DNA from: Chromobacterium phragmitis
Lineage (GTDB): Bacteria > Pseudomonadota > Gammaproteobacteria > Burkholderiales > Chromobacteriaceae
Reading direction: 5' to 3'
Assembly (NCBI RefSeq): GCF_003325475.1
Contig: NZ_CP029495.1
Span: forward strand, 3,224,001 to 3,288,000
Length of the DNA: 64,000 nt
The notes below the pieces were generated by a model, which was not told the DNA's origin, searched no databases, and worked only from the letters and a program-made list of their open reading frames with translations. Numbering within the stretch: position 1 is the first letter of the stretch; every line of letters starts with the position of its first letter. A program made the translations under genes and the position numbers. This document shows, in pieces, positions 7,480 to 17,400 of this stretch.

Positions 7480-7612
7480 CGGTATCAAGGTCCTGTGAAT
7501 GTCCAAGGTGGGCGATCTTGGCGGATCGTCTGTCTATTCCGTGATTGTATCTCGATTGGAATGGTTATGCTCTTGACCTTTTGCGGCGGTCGAGAGGCCG
7601 CCCAAAATCGGT

Positions 7613-9205
7613 TCAGCTGAACTTGTTGGTGATCGGGTAGCGCCAGTCTTTGCCGAAGCCGCGCGGGGTGACGCGAGGACCCACCGGCGCCTGGCGGCGC
7701 TTGTATTCGTTGATCTTCAGCAGCCGCACCACGCGGTTCACGTCCGCCTCGGCGTAGCCGGCGGCGATGATGTCGGCGGCCGACTGGTTATCCTCGACGT
7801 AGCGCGCCATGATGGCGTCCAGAATTTCGTACGGTGGCAGACTGTCTTGATCCTTCTGGTCCGGACGCAGCTCGGCCGATGGCGGGCGGGTGATGATGCG
7901 TTCCGGAATCACGTCGGACACGGTGTTGCGCCAGCGGCACAGCTCGAACACCAGGGTCTTGGCCACGTCCTTCAGCACGGCGAAGCCGCCGGCCATGTCG
8001 CCGTACAGCGTGCAGTAGCCGGTGGTCATCTCGGACTTGTTGCCGGTGGTCAGCACCAGCTTGCCGCTCTTGTTGGACAGCGCCATCAGCAGGGTGCCGC
8101 GGATGCGGGCCTGCAGATTCTCCTCGGTGGTGTCCATTTCCAGGCCGGCGAACGACGGGGCGAGCCCAGCCATGAAGCTTTCGTACATCGGCCAGATTTC
8201 GATTTCGTCGTACTTCACGCCCAGGCGGGCGATCATGTCGCGGCTGTCGGTCACGGAAATGTCGGCGGTGTAACGCGAGGGCATCATCACCGCATGCACC
8301 TTGTCCGCGCCCAGCGCGTCCACCGCCACCGCCAGCGTCAGCGCGGAGTCGATGCCGCCGGACAGGCCCAAGAGCGCGCCGGGGAAGCCGTTCTTGCCGA
8401 TGTAGTCGCGCACGCCGACCACCAGCGCGCGGTAGACGCTCTCCAGCGCGTCCGGCAGCGCGGCGCGCTTGCCGGGCAGGAAGTCGCCGTCGGCGTAGTC
8501 GACCAGCAGCAGCTCGTCGTCGTAGGCTGCTGCCTGGGCGACCACGTCGCCCGACTTGTTGAGCGCGAACGACGCGCCATCGAACACCAGCTCGTCCTGG
8601 CCGCCCACCATCTGGACATAGGCCATCGGCAGGCCGGTCTCCTCGACGCGGAAGCGCGCCATCTGCTGGCGGGTTTCAACCTTGTCGCGGTGGAAGGGGG
8701 AGGCGTTCAGCGCCACGATCAGCTCGGCGCCGGCGTCGGCGGTTTCCGCGGCCGGTTCCAGATGCCAGATGTCCTCGCAAATCAGCACGCCCACCTTGAC
8801 GCCGTTCTGCTCGAACACCAGCGGCGCGGCGCCCGGGGTGAAGTAGCGGCACTCGTCGAACACCTCGTTATTGGGCAGCTGCATCTTGTGATACTGGCCC
8901 AGCCGGTGGCCGTCGCGCAGCACGGTGGCGGCGTTGAAGCGCTCGTTGCCTATCTTGGCCGGATGGCCGACGATCACGGTGATGTCGTCCAGTTGCTCGA
9001 TCCTATCCAGGCCGCGCGCCACTTCTCGGTAAAAACTGTCGCGCAGCAGCAGGTCTTCCGGGCTATAGCCAGTCAGCGCCAGCTCCGGCGTCAGCAGGAT
9101 GTCCGCGCCCTGGGCCATGGCCGCGTGGGCGAGATCGACGATTTTTTGGGCATTGCCGGCGATGTCGCCGACCACGGGGTTGAACTGGGCGAGTGCGATA
9201 CGCAT
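7613..9205 (-). CDS. nadE: Glutamine-dependent NAD+ synthetase
   Basis: 530 aa. This is the two-domain form that converts deamido-NAD+ to NAD+ with ATP, using ammonia freed from glutamine. The N-terminal nitrilase-type glutaminase carries the catalytic triad context: LTPELALTGY (Glu), a Lys in YHKMQLPN, and ICEDIW with the nucleophilic Cys. The C-terminal synthetase domain has the ATP-pyrophosphatase P-loop GLSGGIDSALT and the later TGNKSEMTTGY motif. It ends near ITNKFS, typical of this subfamily. It is divergent from the acyltransferase gene at 9274. Confidence 0.95.
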   Translation of the reverse strand: MRIALAQFNPVVGDIAGNAQKIVDLAHAAMAQGADILLTPELALTGYSPEDLLLRDSFYREVARGLDRIEQLDDITVIVGHPAKIGNERFNAATVLRDGHRLGQYHKMQLPNNEVFDECRYFTPGAAPLVFEQNGVKVGVLICEDIWHLEPAAETADAGAELIVALNASPFHRDKVETRQQMARFRVEETGLPMAYVQMVGGQDELVFDGASFALNKSGDVVAQAAAYDDELLLVDYADGDFLPGKRAALPDALESVYRALVVGVRDYIGKNGFPGALLGLSGGIDSALTLAVAVDALGADKVHAVMMPSRYTADISVTDSRDMIARLGVKYDEIEIWPMYESFMAGLAPSFAGLEMDTTEENLQARIRGTLLMALSNKSGKLVLTTGNKSEMTTGYCTLYGDMAGGFAVLKDVAKTLVFELCRWRNTVSDVIPERIITRPPSAELRPDQKDQDSLPPYEILDAIMARYVEDNQSAADIIAAGYAEADVNRVVRLLKINEYKRRQAPVGPRVTPRGFGKDWRYPITNKFS

Positions 9206-9273
9206 CTTGAGAGAGCACCGATGATTCTTGATCGTCCGATTTTACCTGAACAGGCTCTCAGAAAGGAAAAGCA

Positions 9274-10401
9274 TTGCAGCTGCAACTGTATGACGGCGTG
9301 TCCGCCATCGAGCACCCTGCGTGGCCGGCCGGCGGGGGCGCGGGCGTGTTCGTCGGCCGCCAGTGGCTGGCGGCGCTGGAGGAAACCGGCTGCGTCGGCG
9401 GCGAGACGGGCTGGCGGCCGTTGCCGCTGGGGGTGGCGCGCGATGGGCGGACAGTGGGACTGGCGCCGGCCTATCTGAAACGGCACAACCGCGGCGAGTA
9501 CGTGTTCGACTGGTCTTGGTCCGAGGCTTACGCCCGCGCCGGTCTGGACTATTACCCGAAACTGGTGGTGGCTTCGCCGTTCACCCCGGTGACCGGCAGC
9601 CGGCTGCTGGGCGGCGCGGAGGAGCAGGCGAAGTTGATCGCCGGGCTGCGGCAATTGGCGGACGATAACGGCCTGTCGTCGGCCCACGTGCTGTTTCCGA
9701 CGGAGGACGAGGCGAGCCGGCTGCGGGAGGCGGGGTGGTTGCTGCGCGAGGGCGTGCAGTTTCACTGGCGCAATCGGGGCTATGGCGACTTCGAGGATTT
9801 CCTGTCCTCGCTGAGCCGCGACAAACGCAAGAAGATACGCCAGGAGCGGCGCAAGGTGGCGGATGCCGGCGTGACGGTGCGCGCGCTGGATGGCGGCGAT
9901 ATTGCCGGGGAGGATTGGGCGCTGTTCTACCGCTGCTACCGGCAGACCTATCTGGCGCACGGTTCATTGCCTTACCTGAGCCTGGACTTCTTCCGGCGGA
10001 TAGGCGAAAGGCTGCCCGGGCATTGCGCGATGTTCATCGCCAGCAGGGAAGGGAGAGACATTGCCGCCAGCCTGTGCATCCGGGACGGCGACGCGCTGTA
10101 TGGCCGCTACTGGGGCGCGCTGGAGGAAGTGCCTTGCCTGCACTTCGAGCTGTGCTACTACCAAGGGCTGGGGTATGCCATCCGTCAGGGGCTGGGGAGA
10201 TTCGAGGGCGGCGCCCAGGGCGAGCACAAGCAAGCCCGCGGCTTCGAGCCGGAGCGGACGGTTTCCGCGCATTATATCGCCGATCCGCGGTTCCGTTCCG
10301 CCATCGCCGATTGGCTGCGGCGAGAGCGCGCCGGCGTGGTGGATTATGTCGATCAGTTATTTTCCCATTCGGCTTATAAAACACTTGCGCGGGATGAGTA
10401 G
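9274..10401 (+). CDS. GNAT/FemAB-like acyltransferase of the COG3146 (DUF482) type
   Basis: 375 aa. The sequence matches the peptidogalycan-biosysnthesis-annotated COG3146 group, whose members have two GNAT-fold halves like FemAB. Recognisable parts are YVFDWSWSEAYARAGLDYYPKL, FLSSLSRDKRKKIRQERRK and the late GYAIRQGLGRFEGGAQGEHKQARG motif. The substrate is unknown. The start is a TTG at 9274 with AAAGGAAAA 7 bases upstream; no ATG fits the complete N-terminus. The last codons overlap the -35 element of the tRNA-Ser promoter. Confidence 0.8.
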   Translation: MQLQLYDGVSAIEHPAWPAGGGAGVFVGRQWLAALEETGCVGGETGWRPLPLGVARDGRTVGLAPAYLKRHNRGEYVFDWSWSEAYARAGLDYYPKLVVASPFTPVTGSRLLGGAEEQAKLIAGLRQLADDNGLSSAHVLFPTEDEASRLREAGWLLREGVQFHWRNRGYGDFEDFLSSLSRDKRKKIRQERRKVADAGVTVRALDGGDIAGEDWALFYRCYRQTYLAHGSLPYLSLDFFRRIGERLPGHCAMFIASREGRDIAASLCIRDGDALYGRYWGALEEVPCLHFELCYYQGLGYAIRQGLGRFEGGAQGEHKQARGFEPERTVSAHYIADPRFRSAIADWLRRERAGVVDYVDQLFSHSAYKTLARDE

Positions 10402-10413
10402 GGCTTATATACT
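10385..10413 (+). promoter_or_regulatory. Promoter of the tRNA-Ser tandem
   Basis: TTGCGC at 10385-10390, 17 bp, then TATACT at 10408-10413, followed by a GC-rich discriminator (GCGCAGCC) as expected for stringently controlled stable-RNA promoters. The -35 lies inside the end of the preceding gene. Confidence 0.7.
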
Positions 10414-10460
10414 GCGCAGCCTCTGTGAGCGAAACGCCCAGCGTATCGGTCCAGGGTTCT

Positions 10461-10551
10461 GGAGAGGTGGATGAGTGGTTTAAGTCGCACGCCTGGAAAG
10501 CGTGTTTAGGTTAATAGCCTAACGGGGGTTCGAATCCCCCCCTCTCCGCCA
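10461..10551 (+). tRNA. tRNA-Ser(GGA), first copy
   Basis: 91 nt, class II tRNA. The acceptor stem GGAGAGG pairs with CCTCTCC, followed by discriminator G and an encoded CCA. The anticodon arm CACGC-CTGGAAA-GCGTG places GGA at the anticodon, which reads UCC and UCU serine codons. A long variable arm (TTAGGTTAATAGCCTAA) and the T-arm GGGGG-TTCGAAT-CCCCC are clear. Confidence 0.98.
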
Positions 10552-10602
10552 GAATTCATTACGGAATCGCCTGGCGGTTTCGGCAATTAGCAAGACACCT
10601 CC

Positions 10603-10693
10603 GGAGAGGTGGATGAGTGGTTTAAGTCGCACGCCTGGAAAGCGTGTTTAGGTTAATAGCCTAACGGGGGTTCGAATCCCCCCCTCTCCGCCA
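10603..10693 (+). tRNA. tRNA-Ser(GGA), second identical copy
   Basis: Identical over 91 bases to the copy at 10461, after a 51-base spacer. It has the same GGA anticodon and encoded CCA. It is probably transcribed with the first copy from the promoter at 10385 and processed apart. Confidence 0.98.
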
Positions 10694-10697
10694 AATT

Positions 10698-10727
10698 GAA
10701 AAGCCTCGGCCTATGCCGGGGCTTTTC
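10698..10727 (+). terminator. Terminator of the tRNA operon
   Basis: GAAAAGCC.CGGC / GCCG.GGCTTTTC stem directly after the second tRNA. The T run is part of the stem, as often seen after tRNA genes. Confidence 0.7.
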
Positions 10728-11673
10728 GCATTTCCGATTCATTTTCCATTCCCGCGTGAAACTGAGAGAAAAACGCGCACCTCTATTTCTGTCGTTTCAA
10801 TCCGCCCGCGGGAAAAATCCGGTTTGCGGCATGGCGCCATTGCCGGCGACCTGAAGCGGGTGCGGCGAGATGGACTGGTGGTCCGCGGTATCGGGCATGG
10901 ATGGATTGCCGGCATTGATCACCAGATAGATATGGCTGCGCTGGCGATCCAGCAGCACGCCGATGTCGCCGCAACTGATCGAATCGTCGCCTGGCTCCAT
11001 GGTGTCCGGCGTGCGCGCTACGCTCTAGCCGCGCGGTTTCAACTCGCAGGACAGGTCGGCGGCATCATCTATCACGCCGACGTCGATTCGAGCCATGTCC
11101 AGCAATAGGCTCAGCGTGGCGGCGCACAAGCGGTAGCCCTCTTTGTGCCGGTGACTGACGATGCCGGAGGCCGCCAGCCTGGCGCGTCCAGGCAAGTGGG
11201 ATCGCAGGCGTAATTGAGCAATGGCGGAATAGGGTTTCGGTCCATGGCGCAGCTCCTGGATGCTGGCCTTTTCCATGCGGGGCCATTCGGAGGGATAAAA
11301 AGCCCATATGCCGCTTTCAGGATGGGCGTGGAGCCGGGCGGTTCCTTGGGGGCAATGGAATGACGCGGCAGGCAGAATGGGCGGCAGCTTATTGAGGACT
11401 GCCGCGCATGTGTTCAAAGGCGCTTGCAATCAATTTTGTTTGCATCTGAATTAAATGCAGCCTAGTGCAAATACTTACCCTCGTTTTTCCGCGCCGCGCT
11501 GGGCGCGGTTTTCGCGGGCGCAGGCCTGGCGTAGGCGGCATTTCCCCTAAAAATGGCCTGATCGCCTCGCTACAATGGATGGCAGACAACGGCATATTTG
11601 AACAGCGTTCCGGCATGCCGGAGGCCGAGATGCGAAAAGCCTCGCTGCCGGACGGCAGTCACAAGGAAGCCAG
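10728..11673. other. Gene-poor stretch between tRNA-Ser genes and the GGDEF-EAL gene
   Basis: Apart from the doubtful interrupted frame described above, I see no supported gene, tRNA or repeat here. The part around 11420-11470 is locally AT-rich. The last 40 bases hold the ribosome-binding site (AAGGAAG) of the next gene. Confidence 0.6.
10797..11429 (-). pseudogene. Possible decayed gene interrupted by an amber codon
   Basis: One reading frame on the minus strand runs from about 11429 (TTG) to a TGA at 10797 with a single in-frame TAG at 11025-11027. The first part (134 codons) and second part (about 75 codons) are in the same phase. The second part (for example GDIGVLLDRQRSHIYLVINAG) reads like folded-protein sequence. 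A third fragment, starting at 11445 in another phase, encodes a plausible N-terminus (MQTKLIASAFEHMRG), which suggests a frameshift as well. I recognise no family. It could be a relic brought in beside the tRNA-Ser genes, or chance open frame in GC-rich DNA. Confidence 0.35.
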
Positions 11674-14160
11674 ATGTTCAACGATTTGCGGCGCGAGCAG
11701 GCGAGAATCTTGATCGTCGACGATGTGGCGAGCAATATCCACGTGATCCGGGAGGCTGTCCGCGATCTGGGAGAGGTGCGTTTCGCCACCAGCGGCAAGG
11801 CCGCGCTGGACATCATGCAGAAAAGCTCTCCCGATGTCATCTTGCTGGACATAGAGATGCCGGGCATGGATGGCTACGCGGTGTGCAAGGCGATCAAAGA
11901 GTCCCCGCGGCTGCGGGACATTCCGGTCATCTTCGTCACTTCGCATGACCAGCGAGAGCATGAGTTGCAGGCATTGAGCCTGGGGGGCGTCGACTTCCTC
12001 CATAAGCCGCTGAACGTGCCGGTGGCGCGCGCGCGCATCCAGACCCATCTGGCATTGCAGATGAAGACACGGCAGTTGGCGCTGGCCAAGAAAGACCTGG
12101 CCGACGTGCTGCAGCATCTGCCTGCTTTCGTCGCCCACTGGGGTGGAAACCTGTGCAATCAGTTTTGCAACGACGCCGTCGGCCACTGGTTCGGCATCGC
12201 CGCCGCCACCATGCGCGGGATGCATGTGCGCAAGGTGCTGGGCGAGGCCAATTACGCTGCCATCGAGGAGCATCTGAAGGATGTGCTGCGCGGCAACTGC
12301 CCATCGTTCGATCTGACTTTCATCAGGCGCGAGGGCAGTTTGCTGTACGGCCAGGTATCGCTGGTGTTCCGGCCGGATGAGAACGGGCGTCCCGGCTTCC
12401 TGATGCTGATCACCGACGTGACCGAGCGCAGGTGCGCGGAGCAGGCGCTGTATGACGAGAAGGAGCGTATCCGCATCACATTGAACTCGATAGGCGACGC
12501 GGTGATCGCCACCGACACCAACGGCAACATCACCTTTCTCAATCCAATCGCCGAGGATATGACCGGTTGGCTGTCCAGAGAGGCGGTGGGGGAGCCGGTG
12601 GAGCGAGTGATGCCGCTCCGGGAGAGCAACCAGGGGCATGGGATGTTCAATCCCATCCGTCTGGTGCTGTCCGAAAAGCGTACCGTGGGCATGGCGATGA
12701 ACTGCGCGCTGCAGCGGCGGGACGGCCAGTTGCTGGAGGTGGAGGATTCCGCCGCGCCCATTCTGGATTACGCGGGCAACCTGACCGGGGCCATCATCGT
12801 GTTCCACGATGTCAGCGAGGCGCGGGCGATGGCGGTCAAGATGACCCATCTGGCCCATCACGACGCGCTGACGAATCTGCCCAACCGGATGCTGCTGCAG
12901 GACCGGACCCAGCAGGCTTTGCAGCAGGCGGTGCACAATGGCGAGCGGCTGGGGCTCTACATCATCGATCTGGACCACTTCAAGGTGATCAACGACTCGA
13001 TGGGACACTCGGTGGGCGATTTGCTGCTGAAGCAGGTCGCGCGCCGGCTGATGGGCGTCGTGAGGCCTTGCGACACCGTCAGCCGGCAGGGCGGCGACGA
13101 ATTCATCGTTCTGGTGCCGGATATGGGGGCCATCGAGCAGGCGGGCGTGCTGGCCGGCAAAATGCTCAAGTTGATTTCCGAACCCTACAAACTGGACGGA
13201 AACGTGTACGACTTGTCGGGCAGCATAGGCGTCAGCCTGTATCCGGACGACAGCGTCAACCAGGAAGAGTTGTACCGCCACGCCGACGCCGCGATGTACC
13301 GCGCGAAACAGGAAGGCCGCAACCGGTATCGCTTTTTCTCCGCCGAGATCGAAGAGGCGCTGCTGACGCGGCAGGCGCTGGAGCGACACATCCGGATGGG
13401 GGCGGAGCAGGGCGGGTTCCTGGTGTATTACCAGCCCAAGGTCGATGCGCGGGATAGCAGCGTGGTGGGTCTGGAGGCCTTGCTGCGCTGGCGCAATGAC
13501 AAAGAGGAAATTGTCTCGCCATCCAGTTTCATTCCGCTGGCGGAGGAAACCGGCTTGATCGTGCCGCTTGGCCTGTTTGTATTGCGACAGGCCTGCCAGG
13601 ACGGCAAGCGTTGGGGGGGGCTGGGGCATCGTTTGCGCATCGCGGTCAACGTGTCCGCGGTGCAAATGATGGGGTCCGATTTCTGCGATTCGGTACGAAC
13701 CGTGCTGAAGGAAACCGGTTTTCCCGCCGAGCTGCTGGAACTGGAGATTACCGAGGGGGTGCTGGCCCAGGATGTGGAACGCACGATGAACGTGTTGGCG
13801 GATTTGAAAAGCCTTGGCGTTTCGATCGCCATCGACGACTTCGGAACCGGTTATTCCAGCCTGTCTTACTTGAAGCTGTTTCCCCTGGATGTGCTGAAGA
13901 TAGACCAAAGTTTCGTGCATGACATGCTGGCGGACCGCCACAACGCCGCCATCGTCGCCGCTATCGTCAGCATGGCTCAGGGAATGGATCTGCGGCTGGT
14001 GGCTGAGGGCGTGGAAGAGGAGGGGCAGGCAAGTGAGCTGTTGAAGCTGGGCTGCCACATCATGCAGGGCTATCACTACGGCAAGCCTGCGCCGGCCGAC
14101 GAGATAGACGCTTTGCTGAACATCGACCCCAGATTGGCCATCGCGGGGGAGGCGCAATAG
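11674..14160 (+). CDS. Response regulator with PAS, GGDEF and EAL domains (cyclic di-GMP turnover)
   Basis: 828 aa. Domains in order are a receiver (about 10-125, phospho-acceptor Asp59 in LLDIEMPGMDG, Lys111), two PAS-type segments (about 145-255 and 260-385), GGDEF (about 390-555) and EAL (about 565-815). The cyclase site is intact (GGDEF at 473-477) and an RxxD inhibitory site (Arg464-Asp467) sits exactly five residues before it. The phosphodiesterase motifs are also present: EALLRW, ELEITE, DDFGTGYSS, LKIDQSF and EGVE. Both activities are therefore plausible, with phosphorylation or PAS ligands choosing between them. The hybrid kinase gene 260 bp downstream is its likely partner. Confidence 0.93.
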   Translation: MFNDLRREQARILIVDDVASNIHVIREAVRDLGEVRFATSGKAALDIMQKSSPDVILLDIEMPGMDGYAVCKAIKESPRLRDIPVIFVTSHDQREHELQALSLGGVDFLHKPLNVPVARARIQTHLALQMKTRQLALAKKDLADVLQHLPAFVAHWGGNLCNQFCNDAVGHWFGIAAATMRGMHVRKVLGEANYAAIEEHLKDVLRGNCPSFDLTFIRREGSLLYGQVSLVFRPDENGRPGFLMLITDVTERRCAEQALYDEKERIRITLNSIGDAVIATDTNGNITFLNPIAEDMTGWLSREAVGEPVERVMPLRESNQGHGMFNPIRLVLSEKRTVGMAMNCALQRRDGQLLEVEDSAAPILDYAGNLTGAIIVFHDVSEARAMAVKMTHLAHHDALTNLPNRMLLQDRTQQALQQAVHNGERLGLYIIDLDHFKVINDSMGHSVGDLLLKQVARRLMGVVRPCDTVSRQGGDEFIVLVPDMGAIEQAGVLAGKMLKLISEPYKLDGNVYDLSGSIGVSLYPDDSVNQEELYRHADAAMYRAKQEGRNRYRFFSAEIEEALLTRQALERHIRMGAEQGGFLVYYQPKVDARDSSVVGLEALLRWRNDKEEIVSPSSFIPLAEETGLIVPLGLFVLRQACQDGKRWGGLGHRLRIAVNVSAVQMMGSDFCDSVRTVLKETGFPAELLELEITEGVLAQDVERTMNVLADLKSLGVSIAIDDFGTGYSSLSYLKLFPLDVLKIDQSFVHDMLADRHNAAIVAAIVSMAQGMDLRLVAEGVEEEGQASELLKLGCHIMQGYHYGKPAPADEIDALLNIDPRLAIAGEAQ

Positions 14161-14420
14161 AGGAACCCTCTGGCCGCGGCGAGGCATGGATGTCGGCATG
14201 CGATAACGATGGTCATGCAACATCGACCGGCACCGCCTCCAGCGCGCGGCGCGCGCCCATCCGGGCCGGGAGGCCGAGTTTGAAAGTCATGAAAGCCGCT
14301 AGCAAAAACCGGTAGGGCATCTGGGTTCGGAGGCGCCGACGCGGGCAGGACAAGCCGCACGGGAACAGGCACCATGCAGGCTCAGCGGTTTTGTCGGCGG
14401 CGCGAAACGGGGAGCCTGCC

Positions 14421-17400
14421 TTGAACGGACATTTCGATCTGTCTGTCTGGATGAAGAAGCCTTTCTTGCCCGCGCCGTTGGCGGCCTTGTCCTTGCTGCT
14501 GCTTGGCGCGGTGCTGAGCCTGGTGCTGGCGTGGGAGGTGGCATTTGACAATCGCCAGCGAGTGGATGCCGAGTTGCGGAGGGCGGGCAGGCAACTCGCG
14601 CAGAGTGTGGCGGCGAGGATCCAGCATTACCAGTTCGGCCTGAACGGCGCGCGCGGCGTCATCGTCAGCAATGGCGACGCTGGCATCAGCCGGGCGCGGT
14701 TTCGCGCGTATGGCTTGAGTCAGGACATCGCCACCGAGTTTCCCGGCTCGCTGGGCATAGGCTACATCAAGCGGGTTCGGGAGCGGGACGTCCCGGATTT
14801 CGAGCAGCGAGCCCGGCGAGATGGCGCGCCCGGCTTCACGGTTCATCAGTTGCGTCCGCACGCGGGGGAACGAGCGGTCATCCTGTACCTTGAGCCGGAA
14901 AGCGGCAATCGGCCAGCCATCGGTCTGGACATCGCTTCCGATGCCGCGCGCCGGCAGGCCGCGGAGGGCGCCATGCGTTCCGGGATGGCCAGGCTGACCG
15001 AGCCCATCGTACTGGTGCAGCATCCGGAAGAGCGGGCCCAGGCCTTTTTGTTGATGTTGCCGGTCTATCATGGCGGCTCGATGCCAGCCAGCGAGGCTGG
15101 GAGGGCGGAGGCTTGCTTTGGCTGGGTTTACGTTCCTGTCCGCTCGCGTGAAGCGTTCCGCGGGTTGCTGAATGATTTGCCCGGAGTCCATGTCGAGTTG
15201 ACCGACGTTGGCGGGCCGGCGCCGGTTCCTTTTTTTCGGAGCGGGCCTGCCGTTAGCGGCAGGCCGGCGGCCAGCGTCGTGGCAAGCCAGAACCTGTTCG
15301 GCCGGGAATGGCGATTGCGGCTGGATGCTGGGCCGGGCTTTGTCGACAGCTTGCGGCTGCCCAGCGCCACGCTGGTGGCGCTGATCGGTTTGGGCGTCAG
15401 CGCGATGGCCAGTCTGCTGGTGTTGGTGATAGGCAGAAACCGGCAGCGGCGCCGAGAGCTGGCTGCGGCGCAGAGCCGGCTGGCCGCCATTGTCGAGGGA
15501 TCGGTCGACGCCATCATCAGCAAGACGCTTAGCGGCGTGGTCACCAGCTGGAACTTCGGCGCGGAGAGGATTTTCGGCTATGAAGCCGACGAAGCCATAG
15601 GCAGGTCCTTGTCCGAACTGATCGTGCCTGAGGACAAGCGGCGGGAGGAAGCCGACATTCTGGAAAAGATCGCGAGAGGAGAGCGGATTTCCCATTTCGA
15701 GACCACGCGCCAGAGAAGGGATGGCGGCTTGTTCGCGGTGTCGGTGTCGATCTCTCCGGTATGGAGCGATGAGGGGCAGGTGGTCGGCGCCTCCAAGGTG
15801 GTGCGCGACATCAGCGAACAGCGTCGGGCGCAGGAAGAATTGAAGGCCTTGAACGACAGCCTGGAGCAACAGGTGGCCGGCCGCACCGCAGAGCTGGAAA
15901 AAGCGAGGCGCACGCTGCAGACGGTGCTGGACGCGGTGCCGTCGATGATCGGCTATTGGGACCGGCAGCAAGTCAACCGGGTCGCTAACCGAGCCTTCCA
16001 CACATGGTTCGGCGTGGATCACGAGAAGCTGCCGGGGAAGCGTCTGCGAGAGTTGCTGGGCGAAGAGCTGTACCAGGCCAACCTGTCTCATGTCGAGGCG
16101 GTGTTCGGCGGCGAAGCGCAGACTTTCGTGCGTCAGATTCCCGGTCCGGACGGCGTGGTTCGCCATTCGTTGGTGCATTATTTGCCTGATGAGGTGGAAG
16201 GGGAAGTGGTCGGCTTCTACTCGATCGTGCATGACGTGTCGGAATTGGTGGAAAGCCGCGGTCAGCTGGATGCGGCGTTGAAGGAGAAGGAGCTGCTGCT
16301 GGCCACCATCAACCAGCAGTTGCTGTATTCGGTCACCGATGTCGACGGACGCATCCTGGAAGCCAACGATCTGTTTTGCCTGGCGCATGGCTATGGAAGG
16401 GATGAGCTGGTGGGCCTGGACCACCGTTGCCTGAATGCCGGCGTGCATCCGGTGTCGTTCTGGCAGTCGCTGTGGAACGCCATCGCTTCGGGCCGGGCCT
16501 GGCGCGGGGAGATTTGCAACCGGACCCGGGACGGCAGGCTGCGCTGGTTCGACACCGTGATCGTGCCGCATGTCGGCGACAGCGGCCGCATCGAGCGTTA
16601 CGTCGCGCTGCGGATCGACATCACCGAGCGCCGGTTGGCGGACGCCGAACTGGCGCGGTTGCACCGATTGCTCACCAACGTGCTGCGCGCGGCTTCCGAG
16701 GTAGCCATCATTGCGACCGATGTCCATGGCGTCATCTCTCTGTTCAATAGCGGCGCCCAGCGGATGCTGGGGTACCAGGATGGCGAAATGGTAGGCCAGG
16801 CGACGCTGGCGCACTTCCATCTGCGCGACGAGCTGGAGACTAGGGGCGTCGAGCTCAGCGCCGAATACGAACGCCAGATAGAGGGTTTCCGCGCGCTGGT
16901 GCACGAGCCGGAAGCCAGCGGCGCCGAGACGCGGGACTGGACCTATGTCCGCAAGGATGGTTCGAAACTGCAGGTTTCCCTGACCGTGACGGCGATGCGG
17001 GACAGCGACGAGCTGGTCGTCGGCTATCTGGGCATCGCCACCGACATCACATCGCGCCTGAAGCAGCAGCGGGAATTGATGGCGACCCGGGATCAACTAC
17101 AGATGGCGTCCGAGGTAGCCCGGCTGGGCGTATGGAGCTGGTCCCCCGCGGAGCGGCGGCTGAGCTGGAACCCGAGAATGTTCGAAATCTACGGCCAGCC
17201 GGGCGAGTTGGCGCAGCGGGGGCTGGAGTACCGCCACTGGCTGGAGCGGGTGCACCCCGACGACGCGGCGGGGGTGGAGGCGGAGCTGAGGGCGGTGACC
17301 GAGCACGGCGACCTGATGGATCAGGTGTTCCGCGTCGTGCATCCGGACGGCACGCTCCGTTACGTTCAGGCCAGCGCCCGACTGGAGTGCAGCGGCGAAA

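Noticed and set aside
11659..14223. An 854-codon minus-strand frame
   Set aside because: Antisense to the GGDEF-EAL gene, whose domains are unmistakable.
14382..17096. A 904-codon minus-strand frame
   Set aside because: It is antisense to the hybrid histidine kinase, has no recognisable domain and is His/Gln/Arg-rich as expected for an antisense artefact.
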